Made by a program: the position numbers and the translations under genes. Below are positions 53,101 to 64,000 of a stretch of 64,000 nucleotides of DNA, piece after piece (within the stretch, counting starts at the first letter, position 1; every line of letters starts with the position of its first letter). This stretch comes from Nannobrachium achirus (taxonomy: Eukaryota > Chordata > Actinopteri > Myctophiformes > Myctophidae). The notes under the pieces were generated by a model, which saw only the letters and a program-made list of their open reading frames with translations, was not told the origin of the DNA and ran no database searches. The stretch lies in assembly GCA_963921795.1 (NCBI GenBank), contig OY997651.1, positions 40,591,356 to 40,655,355 of the forward strand, read 5' to 3'.

Positions 53101-54327
53101 ATATCTGACACGAGACCGCCTGTGATAAGCTCCATGCTCCTCATTCCTCAAATCCTCACATCGCTGAGCACCTGAAATGGTCCCTAAATACCTGTTATTT
53201 GATTAAGATGGCTCAGGCAGCAACACAAACAGAGAGTGCAGGCAGGTTCGTTGTGCCACTTGGCAGTGTGAGACTAAACTAGTTGGGTGTAGTCTTCTGT
53301 GGTTACGCTCTTGGGGAGAGTGTTGTTTGTGTGTTTTGTTTGGTATAACCGAATCTAAAGCTCAAGTGTTGGGGTTGTGTGTGAGTGTGCACCGGTGTTC
53401 AGTGTCCTGTACTTTTGGAAGTGAGTGTGTTTGAATGCTGTGTTGTGTTTGCCCCTGTGTGTGAACAGTCCATCTCCATGCCATGCTGTGGGGAACACTC
53501 AGCAAGTAACAAGGTCTGGAGGGCTGCAGCAAGGGGACCATTCTTACTCTGCTAAAATGCCTTGCTATACTGTATGGTTTGCTATGAGGGAATAAGAGGA
53601 ATGAGGTGGGGTTGGGGCTCATGTTCACTCTATGAGCATATATACTGCAGCCTATATATATTCATCCCTTGATGAATATCTCACTGAGTCTGAAACTCAA
53701 AAATTGGTAACAACAAAACTGGTATTTGAGTCTTTTATTTTCCCTCCTCCAAGGCCTTAGTTTCTCAGAAGTATTAAAGACCTTGTCCGCAGGCTGCTCA
53801 GTTGCCAATCCAAAAGAAATACCCCCAGATTCAGACTGGCATAAAAATGCAGATATAGTTATATAGATAGTCCGCCAGTCTCTGTACTGTACATAATGTA
53901 CACCCTCAACCACCTCACGCTGTGCCATGAGGTACATACTTTGCCTTTCTTAATTGGTTTGGGTCATTTTTGGTGCTGTTGAACAACAAAAGGCAAAGCA
54001 TTGTACTATTATGTATACTCTTATAAATTGTATACATTGTAACATTAAATGTGGGGGTGTAATAAGGGCGTGGCTTCATGTGCATCTCAGACTTCATGTG
54101 GACAGTCTATGATGTCAGTCCCCTATGTTGTACTGTATCTATGACGTATGACTCCATATTTGGGAATGTTTCAGCCTAAGTGCCATCGATTCCATTAAAA
54201 ATTGTAACATTTAAATTCAATGACAGTAAAGCAACCAACTTGGAATCAATCTGAGTGTTGCTTATTTGTATCAATATGCACAGCTGCAGTTGTTGTGGCT
54301 GTACCTCTTTGAGGGCAAGTCTGTCTG

Positions 54328-54359
<32 letters not shown>

Positions 54360-54390
54360 CACCCTCCATCTGTCCTGTTTTGTATAAACT
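53101..54390. other. Region upstream of gene B without recognisable genes
   Basis: No credible gene. From about 54180 the text (AAGTGCCATCGATTCC, GTATCAATATGCACAGCTGCAG, CTGT tract, CCTGTTTTGTATAAA) is paralogous to 9898-10270 upstream of gene A. Confidence 0.5.
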
Positions 54391-54454
54391 AGAAGCTGGG
54401 GCGGCCCAGCGTCTAGTCGGCGACCTGGCCAACTCGGAACAATGTAAATAGGGA

Positions 54455-56210
54455 ATGAATGCCCCGCCCTTTAATGCAAACCCCATTATACCTGTTTTTT
54501 ACCTGGTCATAGGACCCGTTTTGACCATCTGTCTGCCTGTGTCCATTTATGCCCATATATGGAGATATTTGTATCTGTCTGTCGGCGTCCATTTTATGTC
54601 CATATATGGAGATCACTGCAGTTATAGTTCTGGGTCCATTTTATGCCCATGCATATATGGAGATATCTGTCTATCTGCGTCCATTTTATGCCCATATATG
54701 GAGTATCTGTCTGTGCCTCCAACTGTGTTGCAGACACAGTGCCGGTTCCCCCTTTAATGCAAACCTCATTATACCTGTTGTCATAGGACCCGTTTTGAAC
54801 ATCTGTTTGCCTGTGTCCATTTATGCCCATATATGGAGATATCTGTATCTGTCTGTCTGTCTGTCTGTCTGTCGGCGTCCATTTTATGTCCATATATGGA
54901 GATCACTGCAGTTATAGTTCTGGGTCCATTTTATGCCCATATATGGAGATATCTGTCTATCTGCGTCCATTTTATGCCCATATATGGAGTATCTGTCTGT
55001 GCCTCCAACTGTGTTGCAGACACAGTGCCGGTTCCCCCTTTAATGCAAACCTCATTATACCTGTTGTCATAGGACCCGTTTTGAACATCTGTTTGCCTGT
55101 GTCCATTTATGCCCATATATGGAGATATCTGTATCTGTCTGTCTGTCTGTCTGTCTGTCTGTCGGCGTCCATTTTATGTCCATATATGGAGATCACTGCA
55201 GTTATAGTTCTGGGTCCATTTTATGCCCATATATGGAGATATCTGTCTATCTGCGTCCATTTTATGCCCATATATGGAGTATCTGTCTGTGCCTCCAACT
55301 GTGTTGCAGACACAGTGCCGGTTCCCCCTTTAATGCAAACCTCATTATACCTGTTGTCATAGGACCCGTTTTGAACATCTGTTTGCCTGTGTCCATTTAT
55401 GCCCATATATGGAGATATCTGTATCTGTCTGTCTGCGTCCATTTTATGCCCATATTTTATGCCCATATATGGAGATATCTGTCTATGGAGAACGCGCGTG
55501 CCCGTGGTCCATTTTATGCCCATGCATATATGGAGATATCTGTCTATCTGCGTCCATTTTATGCCCATATATGGAGTATCTGTCTGTGCCTCCAACTGTG
55601 TTGCAGACACAGTGCCGGTTCCCCCTTTAATGCAAACCTCATTATACCTGTTGTCATAGGACCCGTTTTGAACATCTGTTTGCCTGTGTCCATTTATGCC
55701 CATATATGGAGATATCTGTATCTGTCTGTCTGTCTGTCTGTCTGTCGGCGTCCATTTTATGTCCATATATGGAGATCACTGCAGTTATAGTTCTGGGTCC
55801 ATTTTATGCCCATATATGGAGATATCTGTCTATCTGCGTCCATTTTATGCCCATATATGGAGTATCTGTCTGTGCCTCCAACTGTGTTGCAGACACAGTG
55901 CCGGTTCCCCCTTTATGCAAACCTCATTATACCTGTTGTCATAGGACCCGTTTTGAACATCTGTTTGCCTGTGTCCATTTATGCCCATATATGGAGATAT
56001 CTGTATCTGTCTGTCTGTCTGTCTGTCGGCGTCCATTTTATGTCCATATATGGAGATCACTGCAGTTATAGTTCTGGGTCCATTTTATGCCCATATATGG
56101 AGATATCTGTCTATCTGCGTCCATTTTATGCCCATATATGGAGTATCTGTCTGTGCCTCCAACTGTGTTGCAGACACAGTGCCGGTTCCCCCTTTAATGC
56201 AAACCTCATT
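54455..56210. repeat. Satellite array, about 285 bp unit
   Basis: About six head-to-tail units, each with CATTATACCTGTTGTCATAG, ATTTATGCCCATATATGGAG, a variable CTGT tract, GTTATAGTTCTGGGTCC and GTTGCAGACACAGTGCCGG. Starts of successive units are 274-297 bp apart. Long open frames through it are produced by the repeat and are not genes. Two partial units recur at 59373-59530 and 59735-59930. Confidence 0.9.
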
Positions 56211-57840
56211 GTGGGCTCGCCTATAAAGGCGAGCACACTTTAGATGTTGTCATTGTGGGCTCGCCTATAAGGCGAGCACACTTTAGATATTGTCATTATT
56301 TACTAGGCAGGCAGTCAGTGCAAGTATCAAAAAACTTCGGTTCCTTTCTACTCCTACATACTTAGTGAGAAAATGAAAATAAAAACATCAATGTGTTCAG
56401 TTTACAGTGGCGAAGTGTGCTATTATTTTCTATAGCAATCGGCCAAATGGTGGCGCTGTAGGAAGCCTTCGAAAGTGCAATCTTTGAACAGGTATAGCTC
56501 ATGCTGTGTTATACATACAGCCATGAAACCTGTATACACTTATGCGTCTCCTCATGCCGAACAACTTTTACCCTCTAACTTTTGACCTCTGACCTTTAGG
56601 TCTCCCACAATTCGGAATTATATGAAAAACAGTAAAAATCTATCTCCTCCTGGGATTTTTGCGATACGCGCATGAAACTTTTTTCACATGAACTTTGGAC
56701 CAATACGGTCAAACTAGTCTCGGCGGATTTCTTTTAAAGTGAAATATAATTTTTTAATAATTCAATCAATATTGCGGTTTTATGCAAATTATTCTTCGGC
56801 CTCTAAATCATACATGCAAAGTTACACGTTCATGGCATTTGGCAAAGATGTGGAGGGTTAGTCAAAGTATCACTGAAACCAATTTTATTCCAATCGGCCA
56901 AAGGGGGGCGCTATACGAAGCGTTTGAAAATTCAAACTTCAAACGGGCATAAGTCATGACTCGTTTCGTTTGAAGACATGCAACTTGTTACACGCGTGCT
57001 TTGACTCAAGCGGAAGACATCTGTGTCGTTGTTAAGTAAGCTCCGCCCTTCGATTTTCCGCCATTTTGAGCAGTTTGTAAAACGCGTAAACCCGCTTTTA
57101 TTCTGGAATTTTCGCTCCACGTGCACAAAACTTTTTTTACGTGAACTTTGGACCAATATCTAAAGATCTGTCAGATCGGATTTCTTTAAAATTGAAACAT
57201 GCTTTTTTAAATAAATTCAATGAATATTGCAGTTTTATGCAAATTATTCTTCTGCCTCTAAATCATACATGCAAAGTAACATGTTCATGGCATTTGGCAA
57301 AGATGTAGAGTGTTAGTCCAAATATCACTAAAACCAATCTTACCCCAATTGGCCAAAGGGGGGCGCTATATCATTTTGAGCAGTTTGTGAAACGCTTAAA
57401 CCTGTTAGGATTTTTTTTTGCAATTTGCATGAAACATTCTACACACAATCTAAGGACCTTTATCTAATATGCCTATGAAGTGCACACACACAAAAAAAAT
57501 AATAATAATGAATATAGCTGCAAGCAGCGATAAAGTGGCCAAAGCCAAAAACACCTCAAATCATGAACACAGCCTGCAATGTGCATGAAATCTTGCAAGC
57601 ACATTCCCAATAGGTCAAGGAACAGATACCACCCTTCTTACATTGGCCTGTTATAGCGCCACCAGCGGGTCAACTTTTGCACAACACATTTTTGGAACAA
57701 AATGGACCAATCTTTGACGTCAGTAACGTCAAAGAGAGCACTGCCTGCGATCTTGACATTTTGTACTTTTATAGCCATTGTTTTCTGGCTTGAAGCGAGC
57801 CCACAATTGTTTCGAAGGAACAATATTTTTCTAGTTATTT
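56208..57840. mobile_element. Teleost dispersed element, copy 1
   Basis: Begins with GTGGGCTCGCC (doubled) and ends at GCGAGCCCACAATTG with TTCGAAGGAACAATATTT, so the ends are inverted. Interior text: AATCGGCCAAATGGTGGCGC, TTTATGCAAATTATTCTTC, ATAGCTGCAAGCAGCGATAA. Non-coding. Confidence 0.7.
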
Positions 57841-57869
57841 ATCTATCAGTCATATCATGCATACTGTAG

Positions 57870-59372
57870 ACGGGAACTTCGGTTCCTTTCTACTCCTACA
57901 TACTTAGTGAGAAAATGAAAATAAAAACATCAATGTGTTCAGCTTACAGTGGCGAAGTGTGCTATTATTTTATACAGCAATCGGCCAAATGGTGGCGCTG
58001 TAGGAAGCCTTCGAAAGTGCGAACTTTGAACAGGGATAGCTCATGCTGTGTTTTAGGTACAGCCATGAAACCTGTATACATGTATGCGTCTCCTCATGCC
58101 GAACAACTTTTACCCTCTAACTTTTGACCTCTGACCTTTAGGTCTCCCACAATTCGGAATAATATGAAAAACAGTAAAAATCTATCTCCTCCTGGGTTTT
58201 TTTCGTTACGCGCACAAAACTTTTTTCACATGAACTTTGGACCAATACGGTCAGATTTATCTCGGCGGATTTCTTTTAAAGTGAAATATAATTTTTTAAT
58301 AATTCAATCAATATTGCGGTTTTATGGAAATTATTCTTCGGCCTCTAAATCATACATGCAAAGTTACACGTTCATGGCATTTGGCAAAGATGTGGAGGGT
58401 TAGTCAAAGTATCACCGAAACCAATTTTATTCCAATCGGCCAAAGGGGGGCGCTATACGAAGCGTTTGAAAATTCAAACTTCAAACGGGCATAAGTCATG
58501 ACTCGTTTTGTTTGAAGACATGCAACTTGTTACACGCGTGCTTTGACTCAAGCGGAAGACATCTGTGTCGTTGTTAAGTAAGCTCCGCCCTTAAATTTTC
58601 CGCCATTTTGAGCAGTTTGTAAAACTGCTCAAAATGGAATTTTCGCTCCACGTGCACAAAACTTTTTTTACGTGAACTTTGGACCAATCTCTAAAGATCT
58701 GTCAGATCGGATTTCTTTAAAATTGAAACATGCTTTTTTAATAAATTCAATGAATATTGCAGTTTTATGCAAATTATTCTTCTGCCTCTAAATCATACAT
58801 GCAAAGTAACATGTTCATGGCATTTGGCAAAGATGTAGAGTGTTAGTCCAAATATCACTAAAACCAATCTTACCCCAATTGGCCAAACGGGGGCGCTATA
58901 TCATTTTGAGCAGTTTGTGAAACGCTTAAACCTGTTAGGATTTCTTTAGCAATTTGCATGAAACATTCTACACACTATCTAAGGACCTTTATCTAATATG
59001 CCTATGAAGTGCACACACACACACACACACAAAAATATTATAATAATAAATATAGCTGCAAGCAGCGATAAAGTGGCCAAAGCCAAAAACACCTCAAATC
59101 ATGAACACAGCCTGCAATGTGCGTGAAATCTTGCAAGCACATTCCCAATAGGTCAAGGAACAGATACCACCCTTCTCACATTGGCCTGTTATAGCGCCAC
59201 CAGCGGGTCAACTTTTGCATAACAATTTTTTGGAACAAAATGGACCAATCTTTGACGTCAGTAACGTCAAAGTGAGCACTGCCTGCGATCTTGACATTTT
59301 GTGATTTTATAGCCATTGTTTTCTGGCTTGAAGCGAGCCCACAATTGTTTCGAAGGAACAATATTTGTCTAG
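57870..59372. mobile_element. Teleost dispersed element, copy 2 in tandem
   Basis: Same content as copy 1, offset by about 1541 bp, with a few percent divergence and a shortened AAACTGCTCAAAATGG inversion near 58620. Confidence 0.7.
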
Positions 59373-60290
59373 TTATACCTGTTGTCATAGGACCCGTTTT
59401 GAACATCTGTTTGCCTGTGTCCATTTATGCCCATATATGGAGATATCTGTATCTGTCTGTCTGCGTCCATTTTATGCCCATATTTTATGCCCATATATGG
59501 AGATATCTGTCTATGGAGAACGCGCGTGCCCGTGGGACGAACGGTTCTCGAGATACGCGGATTACCTACATACATACACACTCACAGATATTTTTTGTTG
59601 ACTCATGTGGCGTACGTGATGTCAGAGCCTTTTATGAAGTGATGTCACAATGAGTCAGAGCTTTCGCCGATTTCCTCAGAAACAGCCTGATGTCAACAAT
59701 CAACCCCGCATAAGGAGATTCCGAACGTTTCGCAGTGCCGGTTCCCCCTTTAATGCAAACCTCATTATACCTGTTGTCATAGGACCCGTTTTGAACATCT
59801 GTTTGCCTGTGTCCATTTATGCCCATATATGGAGATATCTGTATCTGTCTGTCTGCGTCCATTTTATGCCCATATTTTATGCCCATATATGGAGATATCT
59901 GTCTATGGAGAACGCGCGTGCCCGTGGGACGAACGGTTCTCGAGATACGCGGATTACCTACATACATACACACTCACAGATATTTTTTGTTGACTCATGT
60001 GGCGTACGTGATGTCAGAGCCTTTTATGAAGTGATGTCACAATGAGTCAGAGCTTTCGCCGATTTCCTCAGAAACAGCCTGATGTCAACAATCAACCCCG
60101 CATAAGGAGATTCCGAACGTTTCGCGCCGGTTCGGGAAAACCGCGCGTCGGGTCGGGTCGAGACCCGGCACTGCACTCCGCGCCGCGGCGGGGAACGCGC
60201 GTGCCGAATCTGAAGCCGGTGGGACGAACGGTTCTCGAGATACGCGGATTACAAACAAACAGACAGAGATTTGTCGCATTTATAGATAGA
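59373..60290. repeat. Chimeric block of satellite pieces and repeat tails, duplicated
   Basis: Satellite text (CCTGTTGTCATAGGACCCG) is fused to a tail reading ACGAACGGTTCTCGAGATAC, CTCACAGATATTTTTTGTTG and AGGAGATTCCGAACGTTTCG. The whole fusion is repeated about 392 bp later (59540 and 59932 versions), and a third tail near 60220 is joined to a GC-rich stretch. Confidence 0.7.
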
Positions 60291-60329
60291 TGTAGTGACA
60301 CTAAAAGTTCACTAGGGGGTGACATGAGG

Positions 60330-61838
60330 AATCTTAAGGGGAGTTCTAAATTAAAATGTGAATAATGAGTTGTGTGCATAGCTGCATACTTACTGCAGAC
60401 TCTCAAATAAGCATGACACTTTTCTTGGGAGACGAGATGTGGAAGGAACTTGTTCCGATTGAACTGCACAGATCTTATGCACCTTGTTCAGATTCAAAGG
60501 TAATTAATTTAAGACCCATGACAACGTTTTATGTAAGCAGTTTTATTCTAAATCATAAAAATAAATATGTATTTATTAACTCACATCACATAATTTGAAC
60601 AACATGTAAGCATAAACACGTCCTTGAAAAATACAGGTAATTAGGAAAAAAGCTAAACCATTTTTTCTTTGAGATTAATTAACGTAATTTTCAGTACATA
60701 AATCTGTACAAATAAGAGTTGAATATCTCAAAGAAAATTACTTCAACATTATTCATTATCATTGTCATACAAAATAATTGAAAAAAGTCTGTAAAACTTA
60801 CAGTACAGTAAACTATACGATCTAGTTGAAAACATTTTAATATTTACACAAACTAATAGTAATTCAAATAATGATATAATTTATCTAAAACCACAGTTGT
60901 AATACACTACAATTGAATGCACTTGAATGAGGCAACATGAGGCAACTGTAAAATAAAGTGTTTCTGCATTTTCGGTGTGTATGCAGTTGTATCTACCGGT
61001 ATGTTGTTGTGTGCATGATTGCAGGTGCATGTACAGTATATACAGTAACATGTGTGAACTGTGGATATGTATATGCAATTATTGTTGAAGATTCGTTTGT
61101 CTTCATCCACATGTCGTGTTGGGTTGACCTACACGTCTGCATCTGAGGAGTTGAAACAGAGTAACAATATTTAAAACAATGAACAATGAAACAATTGAAC
61201 ATTATACTATATCATATTTTATCTACTGCTTTTCCTGGAAGTATAAACTCTTTCAGTTTTGTCAGTCGCTGATTTAGAATTTCATACACTGTATCTCTGC
61301 TCACTGGAATTTCCTTCAACATCCACTTGGCCTCAAAATATATGTGGCTATGGACTCTGATGCTACCGTACTTTGCTGTAATTTTAAATTATACTTGGTA
61401 GAGATTTGGTTTGTGTTTATCCCCTCAATCTATTTACAATGATGTTGCACACACATTTGGTCGCATGTCGTCTTCGCTAAGTAATATCAAATAATTTAAA
61501 AATGTCTTTCTAAACTCCAAGTGCACAGCATCATGGATGGTTCTTCAAACCAGTTGTTTTTCACCTGTGTCTGTCCAGACTCATATAGTCGCTATGTAGT
61601 AAATGGCTGTCACCGGCGGAGGCATAAAAACCCTGAACAAGGTTTTGTAACGTTATACACTGGCAGAATATATATATTGTTCACGTTTGTTTGTGTGCTA
61701 TAGCTATAGGTATCACTTAGACGTAGGGACATGTTTCTCCCTGGAATATGAGTCAATGGGGAGACTATTTTGTATGATCAAATTTGTATCTACGGAGCAA
61801 TTATTGAATATATCTTGACAATATTTGATATTACTAAA
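60330..61838. other. Paralogous flank without recognisable genes
   Basis: From AATCTTAAGGGGAGTTC to about 61040 the text follows 10267-11660 upstream of gene A with substitutions and indels. Beyond that no relation or gene is seen. Confidence 0.6.
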
Positions 61839-61915
61839 GATGCAAGACAGGCTAAGATGCAGTGTTCCATTTTAATCTGAACGCTGGAACACTGCATCTA
61901 AGCCTGTCTTGCATC
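61839..61915. other. Strong hairpin, 31 bp arms and 15 nt loop
   Basis: Arms 61839-61869 and 61885-61915 pair with a single mismatch at the 16th position; the loop is TTTTAATCTGAACGC. The size resembles a pre-miRNA or a very small palindromic element. The arm starts GATGCAAGACAGGCT. No known miRNA was recognised. Confidence 0.75.
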
Positions 61916-62514
61916 TTCATTTTGGTGTGCTGCTTTTTCCACTTCTGTGGATCCTTGAGTTCAGTTGTACCTACGTAGAGCTGAGCACCCACTGCCCAAA
62001 TCAGTGGCAGCAATCAGAGAAAGCACACCTGTTCTCTTCTCCTTATTTGGTATTACTACTTATTGTTTTCTTCCTATGGCAGGGGTCTTCAACGTTTTTA
62101 GGCCCCCTTGGCTGAGAGAGATCTGCTATTTTTGGCTATAAAGTTAGCACATGCTTTATGTGATGGACAGCCGAGGTGCAACACTTATCAAATTAATCTT
62201 GCTTGCGACACTGTTCTGTTGTACGACAAAGTATAAAAGTTAACCAGACTAATCGATTTACATGATTATTAAAAACAAAATATTCGATGTGTTTGCGTTT
62301 AAATATATTTTTTATTACAAACAAGCACTTCTCGATTATTTGATTAATATAAAAGGTAATTGATAGATTAATTGCTAGATAATCAATAGTTGTTGTCAAT
62401 AGTTGCCTCGATGCATATAGAGTGGGTGGTTGACCTACTTGGTGAAGTTCATAGACTGACACTACAGGCTCACACAATTTATTTTATTATATGAGTGATA
62501 TGCTTTTGACGTAC

Positions 62515-62593
62515 CTCTTTTTATTCTTCTTTGCTTTGCCTTTGTTTTGGTGGTGTACCTTGGCGTAAGTCACGTCTGGTTCTCCTGTTCCTT
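62515..62593 (-). CDS. Gene C type-B ITIM exon (VTYAKV)
   Basis: 79 nt between acceptor TTGCAG and donor GTACGT. The motif reads VTYAKV, still an ITIM. The exon is 4 nt longer than other type-B exons near its 3' end (AAGAATAAAAAGAG), so the outgoing phase is changed and the following frame would shift. It belongs to a receptor whose Ig exons should lie right of the window. Confidence 0.65.
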
Positions 62594-62788
62594 CTGCAAC
62601 ACACAAGTCAGTGTTCTTTTAAGCAGTGTTTTGTCATATGTAATTACTTAAAAACGTTCTGAAAAGTTGACTGTACAGCTAGCTGAATGGATCGGTTCAA
62701 CCTGCAAAACCATTTGGCCAGTGACTAATGATAATTTCTCAAATAAATAAGTGGAGTTAATGATTATTTAAAACCGTTCAACGCCAAA

Positions 62789-62824
62789 ATCTTCACAAAC
62801 ATTTGTCAGAATGTTTGTGAAGAT
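62789..62824. repeat. Perfect 14 bp-arm hairpin beside the insertion
   Basis: ATCTTCACAAACAT and ATGTTTGTGAAGAT flank TTGTCAGA. In gene A only the right half exists, so the left arm was added in gene C directly beside the inserted segment. Confidence 0.8.
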
Positions 62825-62827
62825 TAT

Positions 62828-63253
62828 TCAACATCACCAGCTCTCTGACTGCAACTGCAGTCTGTGGATCACTCAGCTGCCAAATCGTAAGTAGTTTAAA
62901 AAGTTCTTTATCTGTGATAGTGATACTTTCACTCTGCACTGCTGTAGAGACCACGTCTGTCACTGCTGAGGTGGAGATCATGAAATCAATGTGATCACGC
63001 ACACCTGGGCCTTTTATAGCCCGTGCGACGGCGTGCGTGCCAGGGTCAACCAGAGCCACCTTACTGGCAGTCAGACTGCGGGGTGTGTACTGACCATGAA
63101 CGTGAACTGCCAATGAGTATAATGTGCATTATTTTGGCGGATCGCAACAAGGTGACCCTGGGGTGTCTTAAAGAAATAATCCACGTCGAGGTGGGGGTAT
63201 ACCCCAAACATATGTAATATGTTCGAGTGGAGAGATGGTCTCGATACGATAGA
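62828..63253 (-). other. Coding-like insertion of unknown origin between gene C tail exons
   Basis: Relative to the matching introns of gene A, about 425 bp are inserted between AGATTAT and AACACAGTGTAC. The minus strand reads protein-like text in two adjoining frames: PHLDVDYFFKTPQGHLVAIR and, one shift later, SLTASKVALVDPGTHAVARA, then ITDKELFKLLTIWQLSDPQT. The composition is higher in GC than the flanks. I do not recognise the family; it may be part of a host gene, a transposon or a virus. Confidence 0.5.
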
Positions 63254-63272
63254 GAACACAGTGTACATGTAC

Positions 63273-63340
63273 CGTAGCTGATCCAGTCTTCACTTTCACT
63301 TCAGAATACAAAGAGCTCTCAAGTGGATCAGCAGGTGTCT
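63273..63340 (-). CDS. Gene C type-A ITIM exon (SLYSEV) with one base missing at the donor
   Basis: Reads ETPADPLESSLYSEVKVKTG. A 6 nt duplication adds Val-Lys after the motif. The end reads GCTACG before GTACAT where other copies read GCCACAG before GTACAC, so the exon ends in phase 0 instead of phase 1. Confidence 0.62.
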
Positions 63341-63881
63341 CTGTGGAGGAAACTCTCTGTTAGAAGCAGTTGTATTTGTGTTTAACTAACAAATGTGTTT
63401 ACTGTACACTTGTTTTCATGTTCAGCTAGCTAACTATCCACTGTTAGGAATACTAGTATATTTTTGTTTAGCTATGCTACACACACACAGCTTCTCATAC
63501 AGTAGCACATGCTTTATGTGATGGACAGCCGTGGTGCAACACTTATGGAAGTAATTTTGCTTGCAGATTTGCGCGACACTGACTGTTTTGTGCGACAAAG
63601 TATAAAAGTCAGACTAATTGATTTACTGTACACGAATATTAAAAAATCAATGTGTTTGCGTTTATATATATTTTTTTGTAATTACAAACAAGCGATTCTT
63701 GATTATTTGATTAATATAAAAAGTAATTGGTAGATTAATTTAATTGCTAGGAAGATAATCAATAGTGGCAGCCCTAATGCATATAGTGTGTGGTAGTTGA
63801 CCTACAGTACTTGGTGAAGTTCATAGACTGACATTGCAGGTTAACACAATTCATTTTATGAGTGATATGCTTTTGACATAC

Positions 63882-63956
63882 CTCTCTTCTTCTTTGCTTT
63901 GCCTTTGTTTTGGTGGTGTACCTGGGCGTAAGTCACATCTGGTTCTCCTGTTCCTT
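63882..63956 (-). CDS. Gene C type-B ITIM exon (VTYAQV)
   Basis: 75 nt, phase 1, VTYAQV intact, acceptor TTGCAG, donor GTATGT. Nearly the same as the gene A type-B exons, showing that the A-B exon pair is repeated in a third locus at the right edge. Confidence 0.72.
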
Positions 63957-64000
63957 CTGCAACACACAAGTCAGTGTTGTTAGGTATGGCAGTGTTTTGT

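Noticed and set aside
53362-53628. 88-codon minus-strand frame
   Set aside because: Low-complexity composition, no splice context and no recognisable domain.
54455-56243. Long overlapping open frames reading MPIYGDICICLS and similar
   Set aside because: They follow the satellite unit length and exist on both strands; the repeat itself explains the absence of stops.

Overview
This window is vertebrate DNA, most likely from a teleost fish. It has short exons with canonical splice sites, long (CA)n tracts, tRNA-derived SINE-like repeats, teleost-type dispersed repeats and immunoglobulin-domain receptor exons. No bacterial gene organisation is present. The species cannot be named from the sequence. 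All gene calls were made by reading open frames, splice sites, codon phase and paralogue-to-paralogue comparison by eye; no database search was run.

Layout. The core is a cluster of minus-strand inhibitory Ig-superfamily receptor genes of the fish Fc-receptor-like (FCRL) / leukocyte immune-type receptor (LITR) kind. Gene A (8809 down to 939, tail continuing off the left edge) has a split signal peptide, seven Ig exons, a transmembrane (TM) exon and a string of small tyrosine-motif exons. Gene B (52191 down to 42504) is a paralogue with the same exon order. My exon model sums to 2724 nt (907 codons plus stop) with every junction in phase. Gene C is represented only by three tail exons at 62515-63956; its Ig exons would lie beyond the right edge. 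Between A and B, also on the minus strand, a SLAM/CD48-like gene (21031 to 12099) has a V-type and a C2-type exon but the same TM and tail exons as the FCRL-like genes.

Tail logic. The cytoplasmic parts are built from two alternating phase-1 mini-exons: type B, carrying the ITIM VTYAQV, and type A, carrying SLYSEV. Such phosphotyrosine motifs recruit SH2 phosphatases in known receptors. Type B is intact in nearly all copies, while type A is ruined in all three gene B copies. Gene A has lost the GT of a splice donor just after its TM exon, which predicts a short tail without ITIMs.

Mobile and repeated DNA. The SLAM-like gene's intron holds a 5.3 kb near-perfect palindrome (13314-18604). At 23615-27597 and 32843-39473 lie two inverted copies of a locus carrying a HECT E3 ligase-like (G2E3-like) gene fragment. 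Each arm carries its own later insertion, with the other arm preserving the empty site. One of these insertions (35033-38110) is a foldback-type element with tandemly repeated arms. From 54390 to 60325 a satellite array and teleost repeats interrupt a block that is continuous at the paralogous site near 10270. Other features are a LINE reverse-transcriptase fragment, an integrase-like fragment, an exact-looking 367 bp tandem duplication, several hairpin elements and a 31 bp-arm hairpin at 61839-61915.

Where I state that no gene is seen (parts of 21032-23614, 28105-32842, 39474-42500, 53100-54390, 60330-62040), I found only repeats or unassigned sequence.
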